Source: Himantopus leucocephalus (taxonomy: Eukaryota; Chordata; Aves; Charadriiformes; Recurvirostridae). Taken from it: DNA of 64,000 nt. The stretch is from the NCBI GenBank assembly GCA_003993805.1, contig RSEF01000006.1, forward strand, positions 31,042,453 through 31,106,452, written 5' to 3'. Below the pieces are notes generated by a model, which worked only from the letters and a program-made list of their open reading frames with translations, made no database searches and was not told where the DNA came from. Below are positions 50,207-63,072 of this stretch, piece after piece; the stretch's first letter is position 1; the number at the start of each line of letters is the position of its first letter. The translations under genes and the position numbers were made by a program.

Positions 50207-50396
50207 GAAGGGTGGTCAAGCATTGGAAGAGACTGCCCAGGGAAGTGGTGGAATCGCCATTCCTGGAGGTATTTAAAAGGCGGGTGTACTGATGCTTAGG
50301 GACATGGTTTAGTGGTGGTTTTGGCAGTGTTGGGTAGATAGTTGGACTCGATGATCTTAAAGATCTCTTCCAACCTAGATGACTCTATGATTCTAA
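50207..50396 (+). repeat. CR1 LINE 3' end, plus strand
   Basis: It runs from gaagggtggtcaagcattgg through gggaagtggtggaatcgcca and ttaaagatctcttccaacct to agatgactctatgattct, the CR1 terminal segment and tail. It is similar in subfamily features to the nested copy at 13331-13494 (both have gggacatggtttag). It ends 206 bases upstream of the exon at 50603. Confidence 0.92.
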
Positions 50397-50602
50397 GTAC
50401 AACATTTAAAGAAAATGGAGATGTTCTTACTAATGTTACTGAAATTTTTTAATTTGAAGGAAATAGAAATGCAAAATTGTTTTTCATCAGCTGTTGTAAA
50501 GTCCCAGCATCTTATTTAAAAAAAAAAGCCGCCTAAAACCCCAACCCAAACCAAAAATAAGAAAAAAGTCCTTGCATTAATATTGTATTCCATGTAATAA
50601 AG

Positions 50603-50821
50603 CTCAAAACTGCTCTGGACTGAGGACCTGCGGACAGTGTTTGGAACAGCCCGGGTGTGGATGGTGTAACGATCCCAGTAACACTGGAAAAGGACAATGT
50701 TTGGAAGGATCGTCAAGAGGCCCAATGAAGCCTGTTGGTGTGCACTCTAATGAAATGGTGCTTGATGCTAGTCTTTGCCCAAAAGAGAAAAATTATGAAT
50801 GGTCTTTTATCCAGTGTCCAG
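50603..50821 (+). CDS. ATRNL1: ATRNL1 exon: PSI repeat (EQPGCGWCNDPSNTG)
   Basis: The exon encodes 72 codons: QNCSGLRTCGQCLEQPGC, GWCNDPSNTGKGQCLEG, SSRGPMKPVGVHSNEMVLD, then KEKNYEWSFIQCP. It has a clear PSI core (CGQCLEQPGCGWC). NCS is a glycosylation sequon. The acceptor is unusual: it reads catgtaataaag with no good pyrimidine tract, and the preceding 90 bases are purine-rich. The frame and homology nevertheless fix the start at 50603, and C plus CT gives the expected proline. Donor gtaagg at 50822 leaves one base, G. Confidence 0.95.
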
Positions 50822-53800
50822 GTAAGGTCTGCTTTCATTCTTCCTTATATAGGAAATAAGAGATGTTTCTCTGTTTAAGCATGCCAAATTAACATAATTA
50901 TTTTGAGTAATACAAATAACATTTGCAGGAAAGATTTCTTTTTCTAACATATTTCCTAAATGTATAGTTTGTTAGTCTCTGTGTAATAAACACAAATGTG
51001 CTGAAATTTAATGCAAGTAGTTTAACTGAAATTGCTGTTTATTTGTAAGTAAGTTTTCACCCATCCTATCCTTCTACTTTTTCAAATCCAACTACATGGA
51101 TTTGCTTCAGCTTTTGCTTTCTTCTGGCTTATGTATCCATCGAAAGAGAGCGCAGTTGAGGAGAAGTTATCTATAGGCAGTCGCTGACAGCCAGGAACAG
51201 AACTTCCTGCGTCCCCACTGGTCATGCAAAAGTCTGGCTGGTGGTGAGAAGGGGGGGGGCTGCCAAGTCGCTGAGCTGTGCCTCCAGTCTAACTCTTAGA
51301 CATTTTGCGTAAATGGAATGTAAGCTTTTGTAATCTTAAAGAGGGTCTCTGAAGTCTAAATTTAAGCCATACCAATCTGATGATAGTATTTTAATTTTTA
51401 AGTTCACTGGGAAAGTAAGCAAGGCACCAGGTGCTTTAGGACAGTGGGAGCTGCGCTGGTACAGCCTCCTGTGTGGAAGTACTCAAAACCTGAAAGGAAT
51501 GTGTGAAAGCAGCAGAGCAGGCAAATGAAAAGCACACTGCGGAGTTTGACAGACCTCCAGTAGTAATTTACAATAAATAATACAGTTTAAAAGACAGCTT
51601 GAAAACTTTTTTAGAATAAACGGTGTAATTGCGCTAAACTTATTTTTCAGCAAGTGATCCCACTGCTGATATATTTGGAAGCTGAAGCTTCTCTAGGATC
51701 AAAACTTCTATGGGTACATGCAGTTATGTTTGCTCTCCTGGGTACTTTTTTCATCAGCGTATGTGTGTGCATGCATATGTATGTGTGGGTGTATATATTA
51801 TCATTTAGAAAGCAGCATCTCTGAAGAAAGCTTTGTTTTGGTAACTTTTTTTTTAAATACATGGGTAGAGAGTAAATTTTTTTAAAGTTTTATGAACTGA
51901 AATGTAAAACCAAGTGAACACTGTCAAATGTTCCAAGTTAAAACGAAAAAACCTCAAACCATCTAATACTGTTTCCTGAACAAAGAAGCCTCTAGTAAAT
52001 TTCTGGAAACAATAGAATGACAGTGTGTTGTCTAGAAACTTCAGTACATAGTCTGTATGTTAAAATAGAGGTATCTTGATAATATGTGCATTGTTAGACT
52101 TTCACTGCAATACGTAGTATCTAGCACTAGTGAAATTGTAATGGATATAAATATATTGCTTGTCTAAAATGTTTGAATTAGAAGATTTGATGACTTTAGT
52201 TGTTTAATGTTTATTCTACCTGGATAAAATTCTATATTCACTGTATGTTCTGAGCAAGAATTCACTGAAGTTCTGCTTTAGTTTAAAAACTCACTAGTTT
52301 TATGAGTTTAAGAGGCAAATCCTGCAGAAGTCATAGAATTAAAATTTCAGTTGATGTGAAATTTCATTTTGATTGGTATAGCCTGTAGATTTTGTTTCTA
52401 AGCTTTTGTCTTCATTTTCTTAAAATATTATCTGTAATGGATTATACTAACAGAGTTATTCTTAGCACAGCAATCATTTGATGTACTTGAAATAAGACAG
52501 AATTAATACTAAATGTATATAAACTTACTGAACAGTTTGTTTGGATGAAAATAAAAATAAATAGGTTATAACATGTAGTTTGAAGATTATTCTGCTACAC
52601 TGACGGATAGTTGGCTAAACCATTCATGTTCATTCATGTATGCACTTAGTTTTTCTTGTAGTTCCTATACGTGCTCTTTGTAGCACCTTTGGGCAATTGT
52701 GTTGGTGATAAGTATCTTGAATTCATTCTCATTTTCTGTCTGTTCAGATCTTTAAAACTAGTATTCAGCAGGTAGCATAAAAAAATGTTTGTCATTTTGA
52801 AATCAATACTCCTAAAAGCAGCTGTCATTGTATTTCTTTTTATATGAATACATTTTTATTTTTTTCATCAGATTAATATTTTAACTGAACTATTATAATA
52901 AATAAAATGGCAAATACTGTATATACTAAAAAAAAAAAAAAAANAGAAAAATAAATAGTGTTGTATAGTGTTGGGTAAAATGTAAGCCCAAGTTTGTCTT
53001 TAAAGCCTAGATCTTTAAAGCCTAAATTTCTCCTCTGAAAAGCAGTGTGAATTGATTCTAACTAGTTTGTTTAAAACTAGTTAAAGTATCTTTACACTAG
53101 ATCCAAATTGTAATGCAGACATGTTTTTTTATATATTTTTCTTAGCATTAGGTATTTCTTAGAACTATAATTATCAAGATTTGTCAGCATCACCAGTCAT
53201 TTCAACACAGAGGTCAAAAGCAAATTAGACATATAATTGCTTATCTCCAGGGTAGCCCCACTGATGATTCAGCTAAATCACATTTGTATGTGTGAGGAAA
53301 ATGACTCTGTTGCTCCCACTGATGTACGTTAAAATCACTTAAGGACTTTTAAAATTTAACTCCTAGTTCTTATTTAAAGATCATTACAGCGTCTCATTAT
53401 TTTAATTATTGCTTTAATAATTTAATACTGATGTCTCCAGTTTGCACTTGTCTGTATCACAGAAAGTTGTTGCCATGTGCAGTTCTTCTGGCTTTTCACT
53501 TTTCTCAGCGAGATACATGTCTTTAGGAAAATCAGCAAAACATTTTTAAATGGTGTGCCATTTAAATTGTAGATTGTAGTGGTTCTTATTGTCTATATAT
53601 ATATTTAATGTGATTTAAAGTCTCTTCCATTATCTTTGCTTTAAGAAAATGTAAGACTATCGTATATGACCAGATAATATTATCACTTGCAGCAAACTAA
53701 AATTCACAATAAAAAAATAGATTAATTAAGGTTGCTTTCATTTATCCTTTAAATAACAGAAAAAAAGAGATACAAAACTAAGCATTAGAAAGGATAGAAA

Positions 53801-55474
53801 ATGTACACATCAGTGACCCACTAGATAGAGGATATCAGCATGAGACATTTTCCTTACATTGTAATATAATCTTAATTAGGCAATCTTACTTTACTTTGAT
53901 GGAACACCTGTTTAATGCGCTGGTTTTACTTTTGGCTTATTGGGCCACTTTTTTTTTTTTTTTACATTTGCTTTAAGTAATTTAATGCATAAGACATACA
54001 AACAAAACCCAAAATGCAGCTGCAATTCATGGTATTTTCATGTAGCTTTTTCTGAGAAAGGCAACAACAATGCAGAATGGCAAACTGCCTGGAGGAAGAC
54101 ACCACAAAGTTGTCTAAAAATCAGGTGTTCTTAGCGGGAAGAAAACTTGTAATTTCTAAGGAGATTTATTCAAGACAGCAAGAAAGCTTCTTGTCTAGTG
54201 GTACAGAAATGTTTGATACGTGTTTACAAGATTCTGTTGGCATAGCTACAGAAATAGGAAGAGATTGTAAACTTTGGAGGTTTATGAGCCAAGCCTGACA
54301 ATGGCTGTAAATGTATTAAGTTACTAAATTCTAAAACAGCTCTAAAAACTTTTAAATCATGCAGTGAGAATATCTTTTTTTTTTCTTCTTCTTTTTTTCT
54401 TCCCAGCCAAGACACCAGTCACTATGACATTTAGATTAAGAATCCAAATAATAAGAAAAAAAAAATGTAAACAGAATAATGTCACTGAGATAGCTGTCCT
54501 CTGCTGAGTCTTACCCTTTGCCAGTAAGGGATGGACAGGTTTGACATAGTCTGACACTTGACAGGCTGCTGTAATTGACAGATTGCTAATCTGCGGAGCA
54601 CTGTGAGCTCTGAGGTCCCACTCTATAGCAAGGTCATCCTTCAAAACCTCCTGGTCGTTCAGCCGAGTCCTGGCAGCAGGCTCAATGATTCTGGCACAAC
54701 TCACATTGTGATTTTGCTGCAATAGTGATCAGCGCTTTCTGAGTTTCTTCAAAACACGGAGCACTGGAGAGGAGTTGTGGTACAAGATCAGTGGTTTGCA
54801 GTGTTGTTTGACAAAAAGCAATTTTATGCTTTAAGGGTCAAACATAATTTACGTCAATAAGAGTCCAGTTTTTCTACTTTCACCGAAGTTGACTGTAGTG
54901 AGGAGGGACTGGAGATGTTTGATGTGGTCCTGATGTCCTTAAAACCCACTAATGTGCCAAAACTAATGGGAGGATCAGAGCTGTTAAAAATAAGGCAATC
55001 TTTGGTTAATTCTTTTGTAAGTTCTCTCTCCCTAGTAGATATGTTTGAATGTGAGTTGTTCATGTTCTCCATCACAGTAGCCTTCCAAGCGCTTCACAGC
55101 GGGTTGCATGTAGGTATGGGGGGTTTCGTTTGGTCTCAGTTTGTGACTTACTACCTCTTGACAGGTTGAAGTGACTGGGCAGCATTTTAAAGGTATGAGG
55201 ACGGTATCCAGTTGCTCACAAAGGCAAAAAAAAAAGACTTTTTCACACACCTTAAGCTCACACGTCGCTGCATACGCAACTTCTGTGGTCCTTTGTGTGA
55301 ATTCATGTCTTGTTACAATGCTACTTTAAAAAGGTTCTGTGTCAAAGTACAAATATATGTGCTGTCAGGATTAAACTCCTCAGAAATACATTTGACTGCA
55401 ATTTTGTAATCACATAAGAATGATTTTGTTCCCAAGAGCAATTTAGTAATGGCTTTTTAAATGTTATATTCTAG
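50822..55474 (+). other. Intron
   Basis: 4.65 kb. It includes a G-run near 51250, a TG/TA-rich patch near 51758-51800 and a poly-A run with an N at 52944. The block 54480-54800 is richer in GC and open on the minus strand for over 100 codons, but I cannot assign it. Nothing else is recognised. Confidence 0.8.
52928..52946. repeat. Poly-A run with an N
   Basis: Adenine homopolymer with an N at 52944. Confidence 0.8.
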
Positions 55475-55612
55475 CTTGCCAGTGTAATGGCCACAGCACC
55501 TGCATCAACAGTAATGTCTGTGATCAATGTAAAAACTTAACAACAGGAAAACAGTGTGAAACATGCATGCCAGGATATTATGGGGATCCCACAAATGGAG
55601 GACAGTGTACAG
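55475..55612 (+). CDS. ATRNL1: ATRNL1 exon: laminin-type EGF module
   Basis: The exon encodes 45 codons: CQCNGHSTCINSNVCDQC, KNLTTGKQCETCMPGYYGD, then PTNGGQCT. The pattern CxCNGHSxxC, NLTTGxxCExCxxGYYGD is the laminin EGF-like module that follows the PSI region in attractins. NLT is a glycosylation sequon. The two leading bases CT complete the alanine begun at 50821, after acceptor tgttatattctag. Donor gtaagt at 55613 leaves G for the next exon, which should continue with the second laminin EGF module and was not found before 64000. Confidence 0.96.
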
Positions 55613-57507
55613 GTAAGTCGTTATGCTGGGAGGAAAAAAAAATGAAGTGACATTTTATGTAATGTGAATTTAAATTTTTTAATGTAACATGAAAATAACC
55701 TTTTTTTAAAGGTCAAATGTTTACTTGATAATACTGATCAGTCGATCAGCTAAATTAATGATTCAAAATCAGATTAATATTTTTAAGAGAAACTTTGCGT
55801 TCTGAATCATAATTTTGCAGTTGTTGTTTGGTCTGGATGCTTTAAGAACAAGATGGTAATTTCAGGATGCTCTCCCAGTTAGGGAAAGGAGGAGAAAGAA
55901 GCTGTCTTGTGGGAGCAACACCTTAAATCTCGGTATTTCAGAGGCATCATTTCATTCCATGTAAACAGTCCTCTTAAAAGCAGTGAGACGGTACTTATAA
56001 ATGAAGCTTGGTACCTACCATAATGTATGATAGCACTAATTTGTATAAATTTGTGATGCTAGTGGAAAAATTATGCGTCTAACAGACCAACAAGTCTTAT
56101 TCACGTGTAGTTCAAACAAAAGCCCGGTACACTTGAGGATTGTAAGGTACCCTGACCTATTCAATCTGTTTAGTTTTGTAATTGCTGCATTGGAGGATTC
56201 TCCCTGAAGTGAAAGAGAGGATGAAGTCCTATAATCCATGTGGTTTTTATATATTGCCATAGGGCTGCTTTTTTACTTGCATGGGTAATTTTAAAGTTGT
56301 CAGTAACTCCTTCCCTTATAACTAAATGGGGGAGGGAGGGATATATTCAATATGGAAAGTCATTAAGGTAGTTGAGATTCAATCTAGGAGGGTCCTAGAA
56401 AGTTTTGTCCCATGATTTTTTCTTCTTTCTTATTGATGTTTATTGAACGGGACCTTTGCTTCTCAAGGAATATTTATTCATTCAAAGGGCTCACTTGTTC
56501 CTCAGCACTTTAACATGCAGTAGTCAATGCATAAAGCTGCACATCTGGTAAACTCAAGCACAATATGTAGAAAGTATATTCAAGGGGATGGAAAGATTAA
56601 TGGCTGCCCCTATTGACAATTGCACATTTTGCTGGTTCTTTACGATGCTTTAAATAATTCTTAATAGTTCTCTTATTTCCTGAAGTTGACAAAATGTTCT
56701 TTTGCTGTCTTTAGCACCTTTATGGCAAAATGATGTATTAATATAGCTTTTATTCTTCAGGGATATGTTAGCTATCAACCAAATACGCATTCCATCACCT
56801 TTAGTGAATTACATGTAGTGCAGTAATGGCTAAAATCAATTTATAAGACCAGTAAAATTATAAATTTTACAACTTGTTTTTTCAACCGTAGTCTGTAACA
56901 GTACATATTTTTATTGGTAGACATGATTTTAACAGGAGCTATTTAGACTAAAGAATGCTTTAAAACATAAAGATGATAATTATTTTGAGGCCTTATCTGC
57001 ATTGGTATATTGCATTTTGTAGTATAGAGCCCATAAATCTGTTTAAGTCTTTAAGACATTTTGATGAATATAGTCATTATGAACTGTTAGATTTTCTTCA
57101 GTATCATGATTTTTGTTCCTGTGATAGAGGTGCCCAAATTGTGGGCCAGGGATTCCTGCAGGAAAAAATAGCAGTGATCCATAGAAGTCATATCAATTTT
57201 ACATGGATTTAAGAGAATTTTGGAACCATAGTTGAGATCAGGCAGTGTGCAAATACAAAGAAAAAAAAGAGAGGGTTCTATTTTTTGTCTTCTTTCATTC
57301 TGGTAGTGCTTTTGGTAACACAGAAAAAAAATTGAAAATAGCTGCAAATTAAAACCATAATTAGAGTAAAAGCATAAGAAAAAAATCTGAGTGGAAGAAG
57401 GGGCAACGTGGTCAGAAGCTGAACTTAAGTGTGACTGAAATAATTAGAAAATGAGACAGGAAATGGTATGGAATAACAAATCAAAGAAAAAATCATGAAG
57501 AACTGAA

Positions 57508-57548
57508 AAAAAAAAAAAAAAAACCAGTNAAAAAAAAAAAAACCAGTG
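57508..57548. repeat. Duplicated poly-A block with an N
   Basis: Two poly-A runs, each followed by aaaccagt, with an N at 57529 beside the first. The identical junctions suggest either a tandem duplication or an assembly overlap that was not collapsed. Confidence 0.7.
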
Positions 57549-58699
57549 ATCCTTATAGTCCTTTCTTGTGTCACTTTTCTCTGCTGCTGCCAGCTGAGTT
57601 TCTGGCTTGACCCTACCAACATTTCTTCTCTACTAAGACTCGCCCTTCTGTACGAGGGCTGAGACTGCCTGAGCACGTGGTGCATTCTTAGAGCTCCATT
57701 TATTTCTTTGAGGATCTAGATTGAAAACTTTTTAAAGGAATGACAAGATAATGGCTATAACTCTTAAAGTACTTCTGTAATACTATAATATTCTTCATAT
57801 AACAAGTTGTTATAGTTACAAGGGTGTAACTTGGTTATGAATTGAAGAGCAGTTGAAGCTGGGAGAAGAGATTGTACTCGATCTTTACAGTTGAGAGGCA
57901 AAGTGGTGTACAGTAGGAGAAAAAATAAGAATTGTTCTCTTAACTTACTCATGACATACTACTTTAAATAATTTTTTCCCAGTGTCCTGACAGAAGTACT
58001 TATGTATTCAGTACATGTATTCGGTGCATGTATTCTGCTCTTTTGTTATATGCACTTATAGGTAAACCTGACCTCCCAACTTAGTTTGATTATTGGTGAT
58101 ATAGATTAAAAAGATTTCCAAGAAAGACTTCCTCTTCTTATAGACTGGATTAGCCTTTGCTGTTCTTTAGATCCCTGATGATTTTGAAAGGAAGGAGAAG
58201 GAGATGCATAACAAGCCTTTCAGTCCTTGGAAAACTTTTTTTTTCCTTAACTATACCAATCCTTTCCTAAATCCATTTTTATACTTCTAGGAGGTCATTC
58301 AAAAAGCTCTGAAGAAAGCTGACTGTCCACTTTTGAGTGATCAATTCTGTTCTGACCTTTGTCCAGGGATGGAAAACTTTGTACATTTATAACTGTTTTC
58401 CTTATTCTGCTCTGGGAATATTGATGCCTTTACAACTGTCATCAGATAACTGATACATTCATAGTGCTATTGCATAGTGTTATGCTATCAAATTACTGTG
58501 AGATGAATAACAGTTGTTTTAGGAAAAAGATATAATTCATGTTTCAGAAGGTCTTGAATAGTTGTGATTAAAGAATGGATAAAAAAATTGACTTTTCTGG
58601 ATTTTTGCTCACTATAATTGCTGACATTTCAATAGCTTTAAAACAAATCTAAGGACTCACTTTGCATCCTGATATGATGCAGGCTTAGTAGAAGTGACA

Positions 58700-59045
58700 A
58701 ACCTAAAAAGAAGGGTAAAGAAAAGATGGGCGGCATAATAACAGGCTTCAAATACGTGAAAGGAAGCTGAAAAGAGAGATTGATGATAAAGTGCCTTCCC
58801 TCACTTGTTGAAGAAGTAGTAATGGGATTAGGTTGCAACAAGAAAGATTACAGTGGAATACAAGGAAAACTTTCTACTGGTTAAGCTGTGAAATAGATTG
58901 CCTAAAGACGTTATGAAATCTGCATTATCACCTACACTATATTTTTAAAATTTTCAAATTTCTCTAGCTTTGGAAAGGTTCAGTGGACTAGCTGATTCTA
59001 CATGTTCTTCTCCAGTCCTAATTTTCAAAGGATTCTTGGAGTCTA
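58700..59045 (+). repeat. Old, degenerate CR1-like LINE 3' fragment
   Basis: The chain of landmarks caggcttcaaatacgtgaaa, aagtagtaatgggattaggt, aaggaaaactttctactgg and aatagattgcctaaagacgt follows the order of an ancient amniote CR1/L3 3' end (GLQYVK, NGLxLQQ, RKNFLxG, NRLP). It is much more eroded than the avian-specific CR1 copies and probably predates birds. Confidence 0.6.
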
Positions 59046-61536
59046 AGATCTAGAATGCAGGGAGATATTGAGTAAAGATAGTCCAATTATGTAAGTTAAA
59101 AAAAAAAAAGTATTCCAATTACGTAAGAAAATGATTTATGTATCGTAAAATGGCTATGGATATTTGCCATATTATGAGTGCTGAATGAAGATGTTTCTAA
59201 GTATTACATATCACTTATTTTGGAATCTGTAGCATTGTTAATGCGGTGTTAAATTTTTTTCCATCTAATGCAGTTTACTCTAGTAAACTGCTCTAGACCC
59301 TTGCTCTAGTTTATTTTTGTGTCAGAAGTGTGGTATGCCAGTTGTTGATAGGCAATAGTTTGACAATGATCATATTTTTTATAATTTCTAATTAATTATT
59401 GTACTTCTTAAGAAAAACATGCCTGATGTCAGTTATTCATTTAAACTCTGTCACTTGAAGTCTCTCTTCTGTACAGGTAATGAGAGTTAGAGTTTGTGTT
59501 CTTGGTGTATACATGATCTTTAGATTCAGTAGTCCTAACGTGGCTTGCAGTGAAGATGTATGTACTCCTTCAATTCTTTACATTTCATTGTACAAATGTC
59601 TAGCCTGAATTATTTTTATATTTGATTCATTGCTGCATTCTATAAAAGAAAACGTACTAAATTGCAAAAGCCTTTTATTTTACGTTAAAGAAAGTTCTGC
59701 GACTAATGTATTAGTTATCTGTTCTCATACTAATTAAAAAAGGTTTCAGATAGTTATGCCTGTGATGTGAAACAGGTAGCCAAAATATAAAATGAAGTTA
59801 ATTTATTACCTTACATTATGATATATTCTTAGTTACACCAAAAGATTTGCATTCTTTGGAAAAAAATGATACACAGTGCACAAATTAGTAAGTCCAGACC
59901 CTGTACGTGTGCTAAGATTTGTAAGCTAAACTCCCTGTATGGCAAAGAAAAGTGTAAAATGATAGTACTGTCAAAGCTACCATGTAAAGTAACAGCATCC
60001 TTTTTAAGAGTTGGCTCAATGAGCAAGAAAATAAGAGGGAAGCCAGAGGTGAATTCTGAACACGAGGGAACAAAGCACTCTGACAAGGGACAGGTTTTGG
60101 GTTGCAGACCAAGCTCCGGTTCCGTTTACCCCATTTATCTGACTGGTCTTGAGTGCAAATGTATGAGCAGCCCCTGGAATGCTAAATGCGGTGCTGTCAG
60201 TCTCTGCCAGGAATATTTAAGGAATCAAACCCTCTTGTGATTTAACAAGGCACACTCACACTGTGTATTGTGGTGAAGCTTAGATGAGAGCTGCCCAAGC
60301 TCAGCCTTGTTTGCTTCTGAGCAGGTAAAGCTATCCAGATGTAGGAAGCCTTGTAGTCTGAGATATTGAAGAGTTGGAGGACAGATATTCCAAATCACTT
60401 TGTTTCATTTTTTTTTTTTAAATTCTGCTCAAGTCCCATTTTGAAGCCATGAATATAAAAACTCAATAATAGAAAATTCGTCATTAAATATGATGGATTT
60501 TGGAAATAAAAGAGCTCTGACTATAGATGGAACAGATACTGACTTGCTGTCTTGGTGGTTTCTCTTAGTGTTATATTTTCTTCAAGGTCTAGTTCTGTCA
60601 TGTACTGCATGTCTGGGAAATACGCAATATTTTTATAGAAATTCTAGAAAAAAATAGTTATATGTGTACTACAGACTACAGCATAAAGTAACAGGAGAAA
60701 ACTGGATGGGAGATTGCTTGGAACAATTTTGTGTAATCTTGGCAGCACTTTTTAGCATTATTTTCAAACTTATTAATCACCTACTTAGTTGTCAATGTTA
60801 AAAAAAATTACTCTAGCTGCTTATCATCTTGTCATTTTCTTTATGCATGGTATTTTTAAAAATTATTCTTAAAATATATGAGATGCCAAGAGAGAATTCT
60901 TTACAGTAACTTATGACACACACTGTGAATGTGTAATACATTTAATAATAAGATAACGTAAGCACTTTGCTGTATTGCCATTTTTTTCCATAAACTGATA
61001 ACATCCCAAAGAGCGTTCAGTTTTCCCATACTTGTACTACCATTGCTGTTGCTTTTGCAGTAGGAGTAAAACTGTGAGTATCAGCACAGCAGGAACATTG
61101 TGTTTTAACTTGCACTGCTCGCTCTCTAAGCAGACTTAAAAGGTATGGTGTTTAAGACACGGATGCCCATTCTGGAAAAGCCTCCTACCAGATAGGCTGT
61201 ATGGGTGAGGTTTTTTAAGGAAATCCATAGCATTTCTATTTCCCTTACAGATCTGTCTTCTTCTCTGCTGTCATACAGTTGGATGTTTTCAATGCTAAAG
61301 GCAACAGCTTCCCCCCACGTTTGATTTGTAATCATTCTGTTTGAAAATGTGAAGTTAACTGTTTACTGGAAACATTTAATTTTTTACCAGATCTTCAAAC
61401 TGTTAGCAAAAGTGAACATGTTTCTAGTGAGTGTACACCATGTAGCATCCACTGCAGCCAGGTGAGAGGGTCTGTGTGCCTTTTTTGTTCCTCCAGTATG
61501 TAGAGGGCGAAGGACAGAATAAATCTGAACTTTTCT

Positions 61537-61583
61537 GCATATATATAAAAAAATATATATTCTGCATATATATATATATAAAG
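61537..61583. repeat. (TA)n microsatellite, duplicated
   Basis: Two neighbouring units of tctgcatatatata separated by an A-rich spacer, followed by a longer (TA)n. Confidence 0.85.
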
Positions 61584-63047
61584 CATCTATCACCATAAAA
61601 GCATGCCTTGTGCAGTGTCTGCTTCTTTTGCATATTCTGTAATTCATTACTTTTCACCGATATTTATATATGTGTGTATATGGGCATACATCTCCATATG
61701 AATTTGGGCATCTACGCATTAGCTGTCCAACTTACATATATCTATACCAAGTGCCTCAGGAGATTTAAAAAAAAGATATGCATCAATAAAAGACTAAGTT
61801 GTTAGACTAGCTTTAAGGTAGGTTGACTTAGGTGAATAAAATAGTTGCCTAGATATATTTGTGTTTATTTCTGTTGGTCAAAAGAAGAAAAAAATAAAAC
61901 TTATTAGTGACTTCTTGATACCTAAGATATATTTTCAGTAACAGGGGGAAAATCCGTGATGTTCAAATCTTGCTGCTCAAAGAATGTGACTATTCTGCTG
62001 AGTAACTGACATCTGAGAGGTGGAGGTTTTGAGAGAAGAGGCTGAGGATGGCAGAAGTCATTACTTCTGGTGTCTGTGAAAGACAGACATGAGAAAGATG
62101 TTAAACTCATCATGGCAGCTAATTGAAAATGGTCTCCTTGGTTTTTAGGTTCTGTCTAACTTTGAAAGATGTCTACTGGGTAGATTTATAGATCGGTTTT
62201 CTCTGGCGCTGTTTCTAACATTTTTAACTCTTCTGCAATAGCAACTTCCGTAAAGCGTTTTTGTCACGCCAGTCCATGGAGAAACTGATAGTGATTTCCT
62301 TCCTTCTCTGTCTCTCCAAAAGAAATACTGTTAAAAGCTACCGTGGGCATGATCAAGAACAAAGTCCTATTCCTATAGGGCAATCGGTGTGTTAGATATT
62401 TGGAAAAAAAAGAAAAAAGTTTCATTTAGGAGCACATGTGCGTTAGGGTGGGGTTTTTTGTAGGCAGCACATCTAAGAAACCCTGCAGTTACTTTGAAGT
62501 AATCTGTAGTCCCATTTATCAGAACACAAACATCAGCTTGAACAAGGTTATCTGTTGGAAAACCTCCTTTAGAGGAGATGTACTAAAGATAACTAGGGGA
62601 GGTGTAGTAAAGAAAAAATGGAAACAGGTCTACCTTTTGCTACCAAATAATTTCAAGGTGGGTGTCCTTCTTTCCCAGTTTTCTTTCCAATCCAACAATT
62701 TTTTGCTGTGTCCAAGCTGAATCAGATTCCATACAATCCACACTAGATCTTAGGAAAGTCTCTTTTTTTTCCTCTCCAATTTGTTTTGATTCTGCCTCCA
62801 ATTTGTTTTAATAGGCCTCTTCCTTTCTGAAGCATCTCCCAGTTTCTACTCCTGCTTCAGGTTTTCTGCTTCTTGTCATCTTCTCTCTCAACTCTGACTG
62901 CTGCTCCCAATAGTTTTTGCAAAGCTTGAAATTTTCATTTGTATCCAAGGAAGAAGCAGTTTCCTCTCCCATCTAGAGAGAGCAAAGCAACCCGCAGTGC
63001 CCAGGACAACGTCTTCCTGCTTGCTCCTCAGCCATACGCTTGGAATA

Positions 63048-63072
63048 CGTGTGTGTGTGTGTGTACATACAC
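63048..63072. repeat. (GT)n microsatellite
   Basis: About eight GT units followed by acatacacag. Confidence 0.9.

Larger units (their letters stand above)
45769..50602 (+). other. Intron
   Basis: 4.8 kb. It holds a poly-A run with an N at 49264, a 20-base duplication carrying two ATGCAAAT motifs at 49670-49697, and a CR1 3' end at 50207-50396 only about 200 bases before the next exon. The stretch 46380-46900 is unusually open in plus frames but shows no recognised family. Confidence 0.8.

Noticed and set aside
59866..60240. 124-codon plus-strand open frame with several cysteines
   Set aside because: I tested it as the next laminin EGF exon or an extra cysteine-rich module. The cysteine spacing does not match, and no acceptor fits the required phase.
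60270..60360. Stretch with agctgcccaagctcagcc and gagcaggtaaagc, considered as a 5S rRNA-derived sequence
   Set aside because: The internal promoter boxes of 5S genes are not present and the resemblance does not extend.
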